NCBI RefSeq assembly: GCF_036188265.1
Contig: NZ_CP108093.1
Coordinates: 4,794,001 to 4,858,000 of the forward strand
DNA length: 64,000 bases
Direction of reading: 5' to 3'
Origin: Streptomyces sp. NBC_00247
GTDB taxonomy: Bacteria; Actinomycetota; Actinomycetes; Streptomycetales; Streptomycetaceae
Shown here piece after piece: positions 9,114-19,349 of this stretch. Position numbers and translations under genes: made by a program. The notes under the pieces are model-generated. The model ran no database searches. It was not told the origin of the DNA and was given only the letters and a program-made list of their open reading frames with translations. Position 1 is the first letter of the stretch, and each line of letters begins with the position of its first letter.

Positions 9114-10490
9114 GTGAAGAGCGCCGTGGAGACCCTGAACCCGACCCGGGTTCGGCTCAGCATCGAGGTGCCCTTCGAGGAGCTCAAGGACAGCCTCGAC
9201 GCGGCGTACAAGAAGATCAACCAGCAGGTCACGGTGAAGGGCTTCCGTAAGGGCAAGATCCCGGCCCGGGTCATCGACCAGCGGTTCGGCCGCGGTGCGG
9301 TTCTGGAGGAGGCCGTCAACGACGCCCTCCCGAAGTTCTACACCGAGGCGGTCAACGAGGGTGAGCTGAATGTCCTCGGCCAGCCCGACGTCGACATCAC
9401 CGAGCTGAAGGACGGCGAGCTGCTCTCCTTCACCGCCGAGGTGGACGTGCGCCCCGAGATCGAGATCCCGGACTACTCCGGCATCGAGGTCACCGTGGAC
9501 GCCCTCGAGGTCAGCGACGAGGACATCGAGAAGGCCGTGGAGCAGCTCCGCGAGCGCTTCGCGTCCACCAACCCGGTCGAGCGCGCCGCCGCCGAGGGCG
9601 ACGTCGTGACGATCGACCTGCAGGCCAAGGTCGACGGCGAGATCCTGGAGGACGGCGTCGCCGACGGTGTCTCGTACACCATCGGTTCCGGCGAGCTCCT
9701 CGACGGCATCGACGAGGCCGTCACGGGCCTGGAGGCCGGTGGCGAGGTCACCTTCACCTCCGAGCTGAAGGGCGGCTCCGCCGAGGGCAAGGAAGCGGAG
9801 GTCACCGTCAAGGTCACCGCCGTCGCCGCCCGCGAACTGCCCGAGCTGGACGACGAGTTCGCCCAGATGGCGAGCGAGTTCGACACGCTGGAGGAGCTGC
9901 GCGCCGACAGCCGCAAGCGCCTGGAGAACACCAAGCAGTACGACCAGGCCACCCAGGCCCAGGAGCGCGTCCTCGAGGAGCTGCTGAAGCTCGCCGAGGT
10001 CCCGATCCCGGAGAAGCTGCTCGCGGACGAGATCAACACCCGCAAGCACAACCTGGAGCACCACCAGCTCGGCCAGATGGGCCTCGACCTGGAGAAGTTC
10101 CTGGAGATCCAGGGCAAGTCCGCCGAGGAGTTCGAGGCCGAGACCTCGGAGCAGGCCGTCAAGGGCATCAAGACCCAGTTCCTGCTGGACGAGATCGTCA
10201 ACAAGGAGAAGCTGAACGTCAACCAGGAGGAGCTCACCGAGCACCTCATGCGGCGCGCTGCTTCCTCCGGCATGAGCCCCGACCAGTTCGCCCAGGCCGT
10301 CGTCGAGGGTGGCCAGGTGCCGATGCTCGTCGGCGAGGTCGCCCGCGGCAAGGCGCTCGCGCTGGTCGTCGAGGCCGCGAAGGTCACCGACACCAACGGT
10401 GAGATCGTCGACCTGGAAGACGACGAAGAGACCGAGGAGGAGACGGCCGAGGCCGCCGCCGAATCCGCCGAGGAGAAGACGGAGGCCTGA
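9114..10490 (+). CDS. tig: Trigger factor, ribosome-associated chaperone
   Basis: This 458-residue chaperone binds nascent chains at the exit tunnel and has prolyl isomerase activity. The N-terminal ribosome-binding domain has the FRKGKIPARVIDQRFG signature (GFRKGK near residue 43). An FKBP-like domain follows around 150-245, then a long helical C-terminal domain and an acidic Glu-rich tail. The GTG start follows an AAGGAGA site. It stands upstream of clpP1-clpP2-clpX, the usual bacterial order, but a terminator and ~435 bp separate them. Confidence 0.97.
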   Translation: MKSAVETLNPTRVRLSIEVPFEELKDSLDAAYKKINQQVTVKGFRKGKIPARVIDQRFGRGAVLEEAVNDALPKFYTEAVNEGELNVLGQPDVDITELKDGELLSFTAEVDVRPEIEIPDYSGIEVTVDALEVSDEDIEKAVEQLRERFASTNPVERAAAEGDVVTIDLQAKVDGEILEDGVADGVSYTIGSGELLDGIDEAVTGLEAGGEVTFTSELKGGSAEGKEAEVTVKVTAVAARELPELDDEFAQMASEFDTLEELRADSRKRLENTKQYDQATQAQERVLEELLKLAEVPIPEKLLADEINTRKHNLEHHQLGQMGLDLEKFLEIQGKSAEEFEAETSEQAVKGIKTQFLLDEIVNKEKLNVNQEELTEHLMRRAASSGMSPDQFAQAVVEGGQVPMLVGEVARGKALALVVEAAKVTDTNGEIVDLEDDEETEEETAEAAAESAEEKTEA

Positions 10491-10520
10491 GCCTCCCTCT
10501 GATCGGCACGACTGATCCGC

Positions 10521-10562
10521 ACGACGGGCCCCGGACGCATCACGCCGTCCGGGGCCCGTCGT
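10521..10562 (+). terminator. tig terminator
   Basis: A perfect 17-bp stem (ACGACGGGCCCCGGACG and complement) closes an 8-base loop. Its 3' arm, as the 19-mer at 10545-10563, is repeated exactly at 10578-10596. Confidence 0.8.
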
Positions 10563-10775
10563 CGTACCCGCCCCGGCCCGTCCGGGGCCCGTCGTCCTCT
10601 GCCCGCCCGGGGGCCCGGGGCCCGTGATCCCGCCCGCGGTGGCCCCGGGGCGCCGCCGTGGCCCCCCGGGGGGCGTGCCCGCACCCGCGGGCCCGTACCC
10701 TCCCGGGAGGGGCCTCGCGGGCCGCTCCGGAGCGGTCGCGACGAACCCTCAGAACCCTTGTGCGCACTGCGTACC
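10563..10775. other. Very GC-rich non-coding spacer
   Basis: This stretch is almost purely G and C, with runs such as CCCGGGGGCCCGGGG. It contains the duplicated terminator arm (10578-10596). No gene is seen. Confidence 0.4.
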
Positions 10776-10792
10776 TTGCGCTCCCAGCGAAC
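10776..10792 (+). promoter_or_regulatory. Candidate ClgR operator upstream of clpP1
   Basis: Read on the minus strand this is GTTCGC, 5 bases, GCGCAA. That fits the GTTCGC-N5-GCG site I recall for ClgR, the activator of clp and lon genes in Streptomyces. It lies about 135 bp before the clpP1 start. The match is by eye only. Confidence 0.55.
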
Positions 10793-10925
10793 AGTTATGG
10801 AAGCGGGATGGTCTTGTTCCACCTGCGCGTTAGGGTCCATGAAGAGGAAGGGTCGGGTAGTCCCGGCCCACCCGGTACGAAGACGCTGAGACGGCCGGAG
10901 CCGTCAGAGACGAGCAGGTGGATAC

Positions 10926-11543
10926 GTGACGAATCTGATGCCCTACGCCGCCGGAGAGCCGTCCCTCGGTGGTGGCCTCGGCGACCAGGTCTACAGCCGA
11001 CTGCTCGGCGAGCGCATCATCTTCCTCGGTCAGCAGGTCGACGATGACATCGCCAACAGGATCACCGCACAGTTGCTGCTCCTTGCCGCCGACCCCGACA
11101 AGGACATCTACCTCTACATCAACAGCCCCGGTGGCTCGGTGACGGCCGGCATGGCGGTCTACGACACCATGCAGTACATCCCGAACGACGTCGTCACCAT
11201 CGGCATGGGCATGGCGGCCTCGATGGGCCAGTTCCTGCTCACCGGCGGGGCCGCGGGCAAGCGCTTCGCGCTCCCGAACACCGACATCCTCATGCACCAG
11301 GGTTCGGCCGGCATCGGCGGTACCGCCTCGGACATCAAGATCCAGGCGCAGTACCTGCTCCGCACCAAGACGCGGATGGCGGAGATCACCGCCCGCCACT
11401 CCGGCCAGACCGTCGAGACGATCATCCGCGACGGCGACCGCGACCGCTGGTACACCGCCGAGGAGGCCAAGGAGTACGGCCTCATCGACGAGATCATCAC
11501 GGCCGCGTCGGGCATCCCGGGCGGCGGCGGCACCGGCGCCTGA
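10926..11543 (+). CDS. clpP1: ATP-dependent Clp protease proteolytic subunit 1
   Basis: This 205-residue serine peptidase forms the ClpP barrel. The oxyanion SPGG motif is at residues 67-70, the nucleophile Ser99 is in GMAASMGQ, the His is at 124 (LMHQG) and the Asp at 173. The GTG start at 10926 has an AGGTGG site 5 bases upstream. It is followed after about 50-100 bases by clpP2, and both are likely transcribed from the promoter that carries the candidate ClgR site. ClpP1 and ClpP2 of actinobacteria work together with ClpX or ClpC. Confidence 0.97.
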   Translation: MTNLMPYAAGEPSLGGGLGDQVYSRLLGERIIFLGQQVDDDIANRITAQLLLLAADPDKDIYLYINSPGGSVTAGMAVYDTMQYIPNDVVTIGMGMAASMGQFLLTGGAAGKRFALPNTDILMHQGSAGIGGTASDIKIQAQYLLRTKTRMAEITARHSGQTVETIIRDGDRDRWYTAEEAKEYGLIDEIITAASGIPGGGGTGA

Positions 11544-11596
11544 TCCGGCCCGCACCGGACGGCACCGCGCCCGCACACCTCTCGTACGCCAAGAAC

Positions 11597-12316
11597 ATGC
11601 GCCGAGAAACCAGCCCACAGAACGCCACCAGGATGGTGAAGACCCACATGAACAACTTCCCCGGCGCCTCCGCGAGCGGCCTCTACACCGGCCCGCAGGT
11701 GGACAACCGCTACATCGTGCCGCGCTTCGTGGAGCGCACCTCGCAGGGCGTGCGCGAGTACGACCCCTACGCGAAGCTCTTCGAGGAGCGCATCATCTTC
11801 CTCGGCGTGCAGATCGACGACGCCTCGGCCAACGACGTGATGGCGCAGCTGATGTGCCTGGAGTCGATGGACCCGGACCGGGACATCTCGATCTACATCA
11901 ACAGCCCCGGCGGCTCGTTCACCGCGCTCACCGCGATCTACGACACGATGCAGTTCGTGAAGCCGGACATCCAGACCGTCTGCATGGGCCAGGCCGCCTC
12001 CGCCGCCGCCATCCTGCTGGCCGCCGGTACCCCGGGCAAGCGCATGGCGCTCCCGCACGCCCGTGTCCTGATCCACCAGCCGTCCTCGCAGACCGGCCGT
12101 GAGCAGCTCTCCGACCTGGAGATCGCGGCCAACGAGATCCTGCGCATGCGCACCCAGCTGGAGGAGATGCTGGCGAAGCACTCGACCACCCCGCTGGAGA
12201 AGATCAGCGAGGACATCGAGCGCGACAAGATCCTGACGGCCGAGGAGGCCCTGGCGTACGGTCTGGTGGACCAGATCGTCACCACCCGTAAGACCTCGGC
12301 CGGAGCCGCGGTCTGA
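11597..12316 (+). CDS. clpP2: ATP-dependent Clp protease proteolytic subunit 2
   Basis: This second ClpP peptidase has up to 239 residues. NSPGG, the GQAASAAA nucleophile loop and the LIHQP His motif are intact. It differs from clpP1 in its substrate loop and in a longer N-terminus. Three in-frame ATGs are possible (11597, 11633, 11648). The last has the best-spaced GG(A/T)GA-type site and would give 222 residues. I give the longest form because the extension is in keeping with the family in this genus, but the start is uncertain. Confidence 0.93.
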   Translation: MRRETSPQNATRMVKTHMNNFPGASASGLYTGPQVDNRYIVPRFVERTSQGVREYDPYAKLFEERIIFLGVQIDDASANDVMAQLMCLESMDPDRDISIYINSPGGSFTALTAIYDTMQFVKPDIQTVCMGQAASAAAILLAAGTPGKRMALPHARVLIHQPSSQTGREQLSDLEIAANEILRMRTQLEEMLAKHSTTPLEKISEDIERDKILTAEEALAYGLVDQIVTTRKTSAGAAV

Positions 12317-12473
12317 CCTCGGTCTTTTCCCCTTGGCACGCTCAACCGCCCGGTCTCGGGCCGAGTGAACCGTGCCAAGGGGGGCCCGAACGGGGGGCCA
12401 GGCAAGGTACCGTCGAATAGAGGCACCAGGAGTCGCTGAACCAGGCGTCTCCCAGGCGAAGGGGAAGCACCTC

Positions 12474-13772
<1,299 letters not shown>

Positions 13773-13785
13773 CTCCCGCCCGGTA

Positions 13786-13834
13786 CGACGCGCGAGGGGC
13801 GCCCGGCCATCGGCCGGGCGCCCCTCGCGCGTCG
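13786..13834. terminator. clpX terminator (bidirectional)
   Basis: A perfect 23-bp stem closes a 3-base loop (ATC). It also lies just after the end of the convergent minus-strand gene. Confidence 0.9.
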
Positions 13835-13867
13835 AGTCTCCGGTGACCCGGATGATCCCTGCGCGAC

Positions 13868-14905
13868 TCAGATCTTGGTGCGGGAGGTGTTGTAGAGCTT
13901 CGCCGCGAGAGCCGCCGCGTCCTCCTGGCTCATCGGCTTGTTGGTCATGGCGCCACCGATGTCGAAGCCGATCACCACGCCCACGGTGCTGTAGTCGGCC
14001 CAGACGCAGACCGGCATGGTCATCTCCTTGGGGCCCTTCTCGGCGGAGCCGTCGGCCTCGGAGTTGACGATCTTGGCGTCCTGGCACTTCATCAGGGCGC
14101 CCTTGAAACCGGCCGGCTCGACCTTCTTGGGGCTTCCGACCAGCGATCCCTGGGAGTCCTCGCTGGACGCCGCCTCCTTCGCGGCACTCGCGAAGGACGC
14201 GTTGATGGTCTTCTCCGGATCCGCGATCTCGCCCCAGCTGCCCTCCACGATCAGCATTTTCGTGGTGAGCGGGTTCGTCTCCAGGTCGCCGCTCACGTAC
14301 TCGGTGGAGACCTTGCTGGGGTTCTTGATCCCCATCGCCTCGGCGTCGGTCTTGTCCTTGCCGGTCATCGCCTTGCCCGGCTCGTCCTCCGAGGTGTCGC
14401 GCTTGTACGCCTCCACCGAATCGGGGGGCGTGATCTTGTACCCCTTCGTGGAGTCGGCCACGTCACTGTTGCCGCCGCCCGAGGTCAGCAGGTACGCCCC
14501 GCCGGCGATGACCGCCAGCGCCACGACGACGGCTGCGACGATCAGGCCGGTCCGCTTCTTCTTGGGCTGCTCGAACGGAGGCATGCCCGGCTGACCCGGG
14601 TAGGCCGGCTGGCCGCCGTACGGGGGAGTGGGCGGCTGCTGCCCGTACGGTCCCGGCTGCTGGCCGTACGGACCGGGCTGCTGGCCCTGCGGGTAGCCGT
14701 AGCCCTGCGCGGGCGGGGCCGGGGGCTGCTGCGGGGGGACGCCCTGGGGGGCCTGCTGCGGGTAGCCGTAGCCGGGCTGACCGCCCTGCGGCGGCTGGCC
14801 GTACGGGTTCGGCTGCTGGCCGTACGGACCGGGCTGCTGGCCGTAGGGTCCGGGCTGACCCTGCGGCGGCTGGCCGCCGTACGGACCCGGCTGGTTGTCG
14901 CTCAT
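13868..14905 (-). CDS. Pro/Gln/Gly/Tyr-rich single-pass membrane protein
   Basis: This 345-residue protein has a cytoplasmic N-terminus of ~125 residues built from repeats of the type QPGPYGQQ. A KKKR stretch and one membrane helix (residues ~138-157, LIVAAVVVALAVIAGGAYLL) follow. The rest is an extracellular domain of ~185 residues with a Cys in LMKCQDAK and another in MPVCVWADYS. The C-terminal domain ends KLYNTSRTKI. The ATG follows a GGAGGGGA site. It is divergent from valS. The function is unknown; proteins of this design are common in Streptomyces and may be envelope sensors or lipoprotein-like partners. Confidence 0.75.
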   Translation of the reverse strand: MSDNQPGPYGGQPPQGQPGPYGQQPGPYGQQPNPYGQPPQGGQPGYGYPQQAPQGVPPQQPPAPPAQGYGYPQGQQPGPYGQQPGPYGQQPPTPPYGGQPAYPGQPGMPPFEQPKKKRTGLIVAAVVVALAVIAGGAYLLTSGGGNSDVADSTKGYKITPPDSVEAYKRDTSEDEPGKAMTGKDKTDAEAMGIKNPSKVSTEYVSGDLETNPLTTKMLIVEGSWGEIADPEKTINASFASAAKEAASSEDSQGSLVGSPKKVEPAGFKGALMKCQDAKIVNSEADGSAEKGPKEMTMPVCVWADYSTVGVVIGFDIGGAMTNKPMSQEDAAALAAKLYNTSRTKI

Positions 14906-15029
14906 GACGCTGTCCCCTCCAGAATGCTTATGCGTTCCGAACATCCTCGCGGAAGCCGCCCCCGTGTGGGACACCGGAGGGCACACCGTTACTGAACAAA
15001 CCGGTTTCGGAGCAGGACTGTGACGGCCC

Positions 15030-15035
15030 TAAACT
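15030..15035 (+). promoter_or_regulatory. -10 box for a leaderless start (valS)
   Basis: TAAACT is followed by 7 bases and then the GTG start of valS at 15043. No ribosome-binding site is present. Confidence 0.6.
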
Positions 15036-15042
15036 GTCTCCC

Positions 15043-17664
15043 GTGACCGAGAACTCATCGCATGCGCCAGCCAGCAACCCCGAACTGCCGACCCAGTACG
15101 CGCCGGCCGAGGTAGAGGGGGAGCTGTACGAGCGCTGGGTGGAGCGCGGTTACTTCACGGCGGACGCCACGAGCGACAAGCCCCCGTACACCATCGTCAT
15201 CCCGCCGCCGAACGTCACGGGCTCCCTGCACCTCGGCCACGCCTTCCAGCACACGCTGATGGACGCCCTGACCCGCCGCAAGCGGATGCAGGGCTTCGAG
15301 GCCCTGTGGCTGCCGGGCATGGACCACGCGGGCATCGCCACCCAGAACAAGGTCGAGCAGCAGCTCGGCGAGGAGGGCAAGTCCCGCCACGACCTGGGGC
15401 GCGAGGAGTTCGTCGAGCGCGTCTGGCAGTGGAAGGAAGAGTACGGCGGCAAGATCCTCGGCCAGATGCGCCGTCTCGGCGACGGAGTCGACTGGTCCCG
15501 CGAGCGTTTCACCATGGACGAGGGCCTCTCGGCCGCCGTCCAGACCGTCTTCAAGAAGATGTACGACGACGAGCTGATCTACCGCGCCGAGCGCATCATC
15601 AACTGGTGCCCGCGCTGTCTGACGGCCATCTCGGACATCGAGGTCGACTACCAGGACGACGACGGCGAGCTCGTCTCCCTCCAGTACGGCGAGGGCGAGG
15701 AGACGCTGGTCGTCGCCACCACCCGCGCCGAGACGATGCTCGGCGACACCGCGGTCGCCGTCCACCCGGACGACGAGCGCTACGCGCACCTCGTCGGCAA
15801 GCGGATCAAGCTTCCGCTCACCGACCGCACGATCCCCGTCGTCGCCGACACGCACGTCGACCCGGAGTTCGGCACGGGCGCCGTCAAGGTGACCCCGGCG
15901 CACGACCCGAACGACTTCGCGATCGGCCAGCGCCACGGTCTGGAGTCGCTGACCGTCATGGACGAGCGGGGCGTCATCACCGTCCCCGGTCCGTTCGAGG
16001 GCCTCGACCGTTTCGAGGCCCGGTCCGCCATCGTCGGCGCGCTGCGCGAGCAGGGCCGCATCGTGGCCGAGAAGCGTCCGTACGTCCACTCCGTCGGACA
16101 CTGCTCCCGCTGCCGTACGACGGTCGAGCCCCGGCTCTCCCTCCAGTGGTGGGTCAAGGTCGAGACCCTCGCCAAGGACGCCGGTGACGCGGTCCGCGAC
16201 GGCCGGGTCGCGATCCACCCCAAGGACATGGAGAAGCGGTACTTCGACTGGGTCGACAACCTCCGCGACTGGTGCATCTCGCGCCAGCTCTGGTGGGGCC
16301 ACCGCATCCCCGTCTGGTACGGCCCCGAGGGTCAGGTCGTCTGCGTCGGCCCCGACGAGCAGCCGCCCACGGGCGAGGGATGGACCCAGGACACCGACGT
16401 CCTGGACACCTGGTTCTCCTCCGGCCTGTGGCCGTTCTCCACGCTGGGCTGGCCGGAGAAGACGCCGGACCTCAAGAAGTTCTATCCGACCGACGTCCTC
16501 GTCACCGGCCACGACATCATCTTCTTCTGGGTCGCCCGGATGATGATGTTCGGCCTGTACGTCATGGACGGGGAGGTCCCGTTCAAGACGATCGCCCTCA
16601 CCGGCCTCGTCCGCGACGAGCGCGGCAAGAAGATGTCGAAGTCCTTCGGCAACGTCGTCGACCCGCTCGACTGGATGGACACGTACGGCTCCGACGCCGT
16701 CCGCTTCACCCTCGCCAGGGGCGCCAACCCGGGCACCGACGTCCCGATCGGCGAGGACTGGGTCCAGGCGTCCCGGAACTTCGCCAACAAGATCTGGAAC
16801 GCCACCCGCTTCGCGATGATGAACGGCGCGACCGTGGAGGGAGACCTCCCGCCGGTCGAGCAGCTCTCGGCCACCGACCGGTGGATCCTGTCGCGCCTGA
16901 ACAAGACGGTCTCCGCCGCCGACGCGTTCTACGACGACTTCCAGTTCGCCAAGCTCAGCGACGCCCTCTACCACTTCGCGTGGGACGAGGTCTTCGACTG
17001 GTACGTCGAGCTGTCGAAGACCACGTTCTTCGCCGGCGGCGAGCAGGCCAAGGTCTCCGGCCGGGTCCTCGGCGAGGTCCTCGACGTGACGCTGCGGCTG
17101 CTCCACCCGATCGTGCCGTTCGTCACCGAGACGCTCTGGACCACCCTCACCGGTGGCGAGTCCGTCGTCGTCGCCGACTGGCCGAAGGACTCCGGCTTCC
17201 GCGACGAGGCGGCCGAGGCCGAGATCGAGCTGGTCCAGCAGGTCGTCACCGAGGTCCGCCGCTTCAAGGGCGACCAGGGTCTCAAGGCCGGCCAGAAGGT
17301 CCCGGCCCGGCTGACCCTGACCGGCACGGCGCTCGCCCCGCACGAGGCGGCCATCCGCCAGCTGCTCCGTCTCCAGCCGGCCGAGGAGGGCTTCCACGCC
17401 ACCGCCACCCTGCCGGTGGCCGGTGCGCAGGTCGCCCTCGACCTGTCCGGGACCATCGACGTCGAGGCCGAGCGCAAGCGCCTCACGAAGGACCTGGGCG
17501 CCGCCGGGAAGGAGAAGGCCCAGGCCGAGGGCAAGCTCGGCAACGAGGCCTTCCTCGCCAAGGCGCCGGACAACGTGGTCGGGAAGATCCACGCCCGGCT
17601 CGCCAAGGCGAACGCCGACATCGAGCGGATCACCGCCCAGCTGGCGAACCTGCCGCAGGGCTGA
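15043..17664 (+). CDS. valS: Valyl-tRNA synthetase
   Basis: This 873-residue class I synthetase charges tRNA-Val and edits mischarged threonine. The HIGH-type motif is HLGH at residues 63-66 and the KMSKS motif is at 530-534. The editing domain carries TTRAETMLGDTAVAV. The C-terminal coiled-coil arm (about 800-870) is typical of ValRS and absent from IleRS and LeuRS. The gene probably starts leaderless. It is followed by folC after a terminator. Confidence 0.97.
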   Translation: MTENSSHAPASNPELPTQYAPAEVEGELYERWVERGYFTADATSDKPPYTIVIPPPNVTGSLHLGHAFQHTLMDALTRRKRMQGFEALWLPGMDHAGIATQNKVEQQLGEEGKSRHDLGREEFVERVWQWKEEYGGKILGQMRRLGDGVDWSRERFTMDEGLSAAVQTVFKKMYDDELIYRAERIINWCPRCLTAISDIEVDYQDDDGELVSLQYGEGEETLVVATTRAETMLGDTAVAVHPDDERYAHLVGKRIKLPLTDRTIPVVADTHVDPEFGTGAVKVTPAHDPNDFAIGQRHGLESLTVMDERGVITVPGPFEGLDRFEARSAIVGALREQGRIVAEKRPYVHSVGHCSRCRTTVEPRLSLQWWVKVETLAKDAGDAVRDGRVAIHPKDMEKRYFDWVDNLRDWCISRQLWWGHRIPVWYGPEGQVVCVGPDEQPPTGEGWTQDTDVLDTWFSSGLWPFSTLGWPEKTPDLKKFYPTDVLVTGHDIIFFWVARMMMFGLYVMDGEVPFKTIALTGLVRDERGKKMSKSFGNVVDPLDWMDTYGSDAVRFTLARGANPGTDVPIGEDWVQASRNFANKIWNATRFAMMNGATVEGDLPPVEQLSATDRWILSRLNKTVSAADAFYDDFQFAKLSDALYHFAWDEVFDWYVELSKTTFFAGGEQAKVSGRVLGEVLDVTLRLLHPIVPFVTETLWTTLTGGESVVVADWPKDSGFRDEAAEAEIELVQQVVTEVRRFKGDQGLKAGQKVPARLTLTGTALAPHEAAIRQLLRLQPAEEGFHATATLPVAGAQVALDLSGTIDVEAERKRLTKDLGAAGKEKAQAEGKLGNEAFLAKAPDNVVGKIHARLAKANADIERITAQLANLPQG

Positions 17665-17673
17665 TTGACCCGG

Positions 17674-17719
17674 GCGAGGCCCCCGTACCCCTGACGACCA
17701 AGGGGTGCGGGGGCCTCGC
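17674..17719 (+). terminator. valS terminator
   Basis: Two 19-base arms pair with one mismatch around an 8-base loop. Most of the 3' arm and the flank after it (17705-17727) is repeated exactly and in tandem at 17728-17750. Confidence 0.75.
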
Positions 17720-17750
17720 CGTTCCCGGTGCGGGGGCCTCGCCGTTCCCG
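17705..17750 (+). repeat. 23-bp exact tandem duplication of a terminator arm
   Basis: The 23-mer starting GTGCGGGGGCCTCGCCG occurs twice head to tail. The second copy could compete with the first for pairing with the upstream arm. Confidence 0.85.
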
Positions 17751-17799
17751 TCCCAGGCGGCCCGCCACGGGCGCTGCGCGCGATGTCCGCGGCGATCCG

Positions 17800-17805
17800 T
17801 AGACT
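17800..17805 (+). promoter_or_regulatory. -10 box for a leaderless start (folC)
   Basis: TAGACT is followed by 7 bases and then the GTG at 17813. Confidence 0.6.
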
Positions 17806-17812
17806 GGGCCCC

Positions 17813-19345
17813 GTGAGTGAGCCCCGCCCTTCAGACCGGCACGACGCGTCAGAGTCCGACGACACCTTCGCGGAGATCGTGGACGAAGCAACCCAGCGCG
17901 ACCCCGACCTGGCGGTGATCGAGGCCGGGAGCCGCACCCTGCGCACCCAGTCCGGGCCGCCCGTGTCGGACGCGCCCCCGGCCATGCCCGCGGACCCCGA
18001 GACCGCCAAGGCGCTGCGCGCCGTGGAGCAGGAGCTGGCCGGCCGCTGGGGTGAGACCAAGCTCGAACCCTCCGTCACCCGGATCGCCGCCCTGATGGAC
18101 GTGCTCGGCGAGCCCCAGCGCGCGTACCCCTCCATCCACATCACCGGGACGAACGGCAAGACCAGCACGGCCCGCATGATCGAGGCCCTGCTCAACGCCT
18201 TCGACCTGCGCACCGGCCGCTACACCTCGCCGCACGTGCAGTCGATCACCGAGCGGATCAGCCTGGACGGTTCCCCGATCGCCCCCGAGCGGTTCGTCGA
18301 GACGTACCAGGACATCAAGCCGTACGTCGAGATGGTCGACGCCCAGCAGCCGTACCGCCTCTCCTTCTTCGAGGTGCTGACGGGCATGGCGTACGCGGCC
18401 TTCGCCGACGCGCCGGTCGACGTCGCCGTGGTCGAGGTCGGCATGGGCGGCACCTGGGACGCCACCAACGTGATCGACGCGAGCGTCGCCGTCGTCACCC
18501 CCATCTCGCTCGACCACACCGACCGGCTCGGCAACACGCCCGCCGAGATCGCCGGGGAGAAGTCCGGGATCATCAAGCAGGGCGCGACGGTCGTACTGGC
18601 CCAGCAGCCGGTGGACGCCGCCCAGGTGATGCTCAAGAAGGCCGTCGAGGTCGACGCGACGGTGGCCCGCGAGGGCATGGAGTTCGGAGTCGTCTCCCGC
18701 GAGATCGCGGTCGGCGGCCAGCTGCTGACACTGCGCGGACTCGGTGGCCCGGCCTCCGAGTACACCGACGTCTTCCTCCCGCTGTACGGCGCCCACCAGG
18801 CGCACAACGCCGCGGTGGCGCTCGCCGCGGTGGAGGCGTTCTTCGGTATCGGCGGTGAGCAGACCCGCTCGCTCGACATCGACGCGATCCGCACGGCCTT
18901 CGCCTCGGTCCGCTCGCCCGGCCGCCTGGAAGTCGTCCGCTCCAGCCCGACCGTCGTCCTGGACGCCGCCCACAACCCGGCCGGCGCCCGTGCCTCCGCC
19001 GAGGGTCTGACCGAGGCCTTCAGCTTCTCCCGGCTCATCGGTGTCGTCGGCGCCAGCGACGACAAGGACGTGCGCGGACTCCTCGAAGCCTTCGAGCCGA
19101 TCTTCGCCGAGATCGTCGTCACCCAGAACTCCAGCGCCCGGGCGATGGACGCGGACGCCCTGGCCGCCGTCGCCGTCGAGGTCTTCGGCGACGAGCGCGT
19201 CCAGGTGGAGCCCCGGCTCGACGACGCGCTGGAAGCGGCGATCACCCTCGCCGAGGAAGAGGACGAATACGCGGGCGCCGGCGTGCTGGTGACCGGTTCC
19301 GTGATCACGGTCGGCGAGGCCCGGCTGCTTCTGGGAAGGGGCTGA
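17813..19345 (+). CDS. folC: Folylpolyglutamate / dihydrofolate synthase
   Basis: This 510-residue Mur-ligase-family enzyme adds glutamate to folates. The P-loop ITGTNGKTS lies near residue 110, and the substrate helix carries the YTSPHVQSITERI signature. SLDHTDRLGNTPAEIAGEK and DAAHNPAGA are further family motifs. The first ~65 residues are an acidic, low-complexity extension not needed for catalysis. The GTG at 17813 is chosen because a -10 box precedes it at the right distance for a leaderless mRNA. A DUF4233 gene follows 4 bases after the stop, so the two are co-transcribed. Confidence 0.95.
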   Translation: MSEPRPSDRHDASESDDTFAEIVDEATQRDPDLAVIEAGSRTLRTQSGPPVSDAPPAMPADPETAKALRAVEQELAGRWGETKLEPSVTRIAALMDVLGEPQRAYPSIHITGTNGKTSTARMIEALLNAFDLRTGRYTSPHVQSITERISLDGSPIAPERFVETYQDIKPYVEMVDAQQPYRLSFFEVLTGMAYAAFADAPVDVAVVEVGMGGTWDATNVIDASVAVVTPISLDHTDRLGNTPAEIAGEKSGIIKQGATVVLAQQPVDAAQVMLKKAVEVDATVAREGMEFGVVSREIAVGGQLLTLRGLGGPASEYTDVFLPLYGAHQAHNAAVALAAVEAFFGIGGEQTRSLDIDAIRTAFASVRSPGRLEVVRSSPTVVLDAAHNPAGARASAEGLTEAFSFSRLIGVVGASDDKDVRGLLEAFEPIFAEIVVTQNSSARAMDADALAAVAVEVFGDERVQVEPRLDDALEAAITLAEEEDEYAGAGVLVTGSVITVGEARLLLGRG

Positions 19346-19349
19346 CCCT

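Noticed and set aside
11633..11648. A shorter clpP2 starting at 11633
   Set aside because: CCAGG ends directly at that ATG with no spacing. 11597 and 11648 remain the realistic choices.
15055..18213. An open frame of over 1000 codons on the minus strand across valS and the start of folC
   Set aside because: The plus strand encodes clear valyl-tRNA synthetase and FolC. The antisense translation has no recognisable domain.
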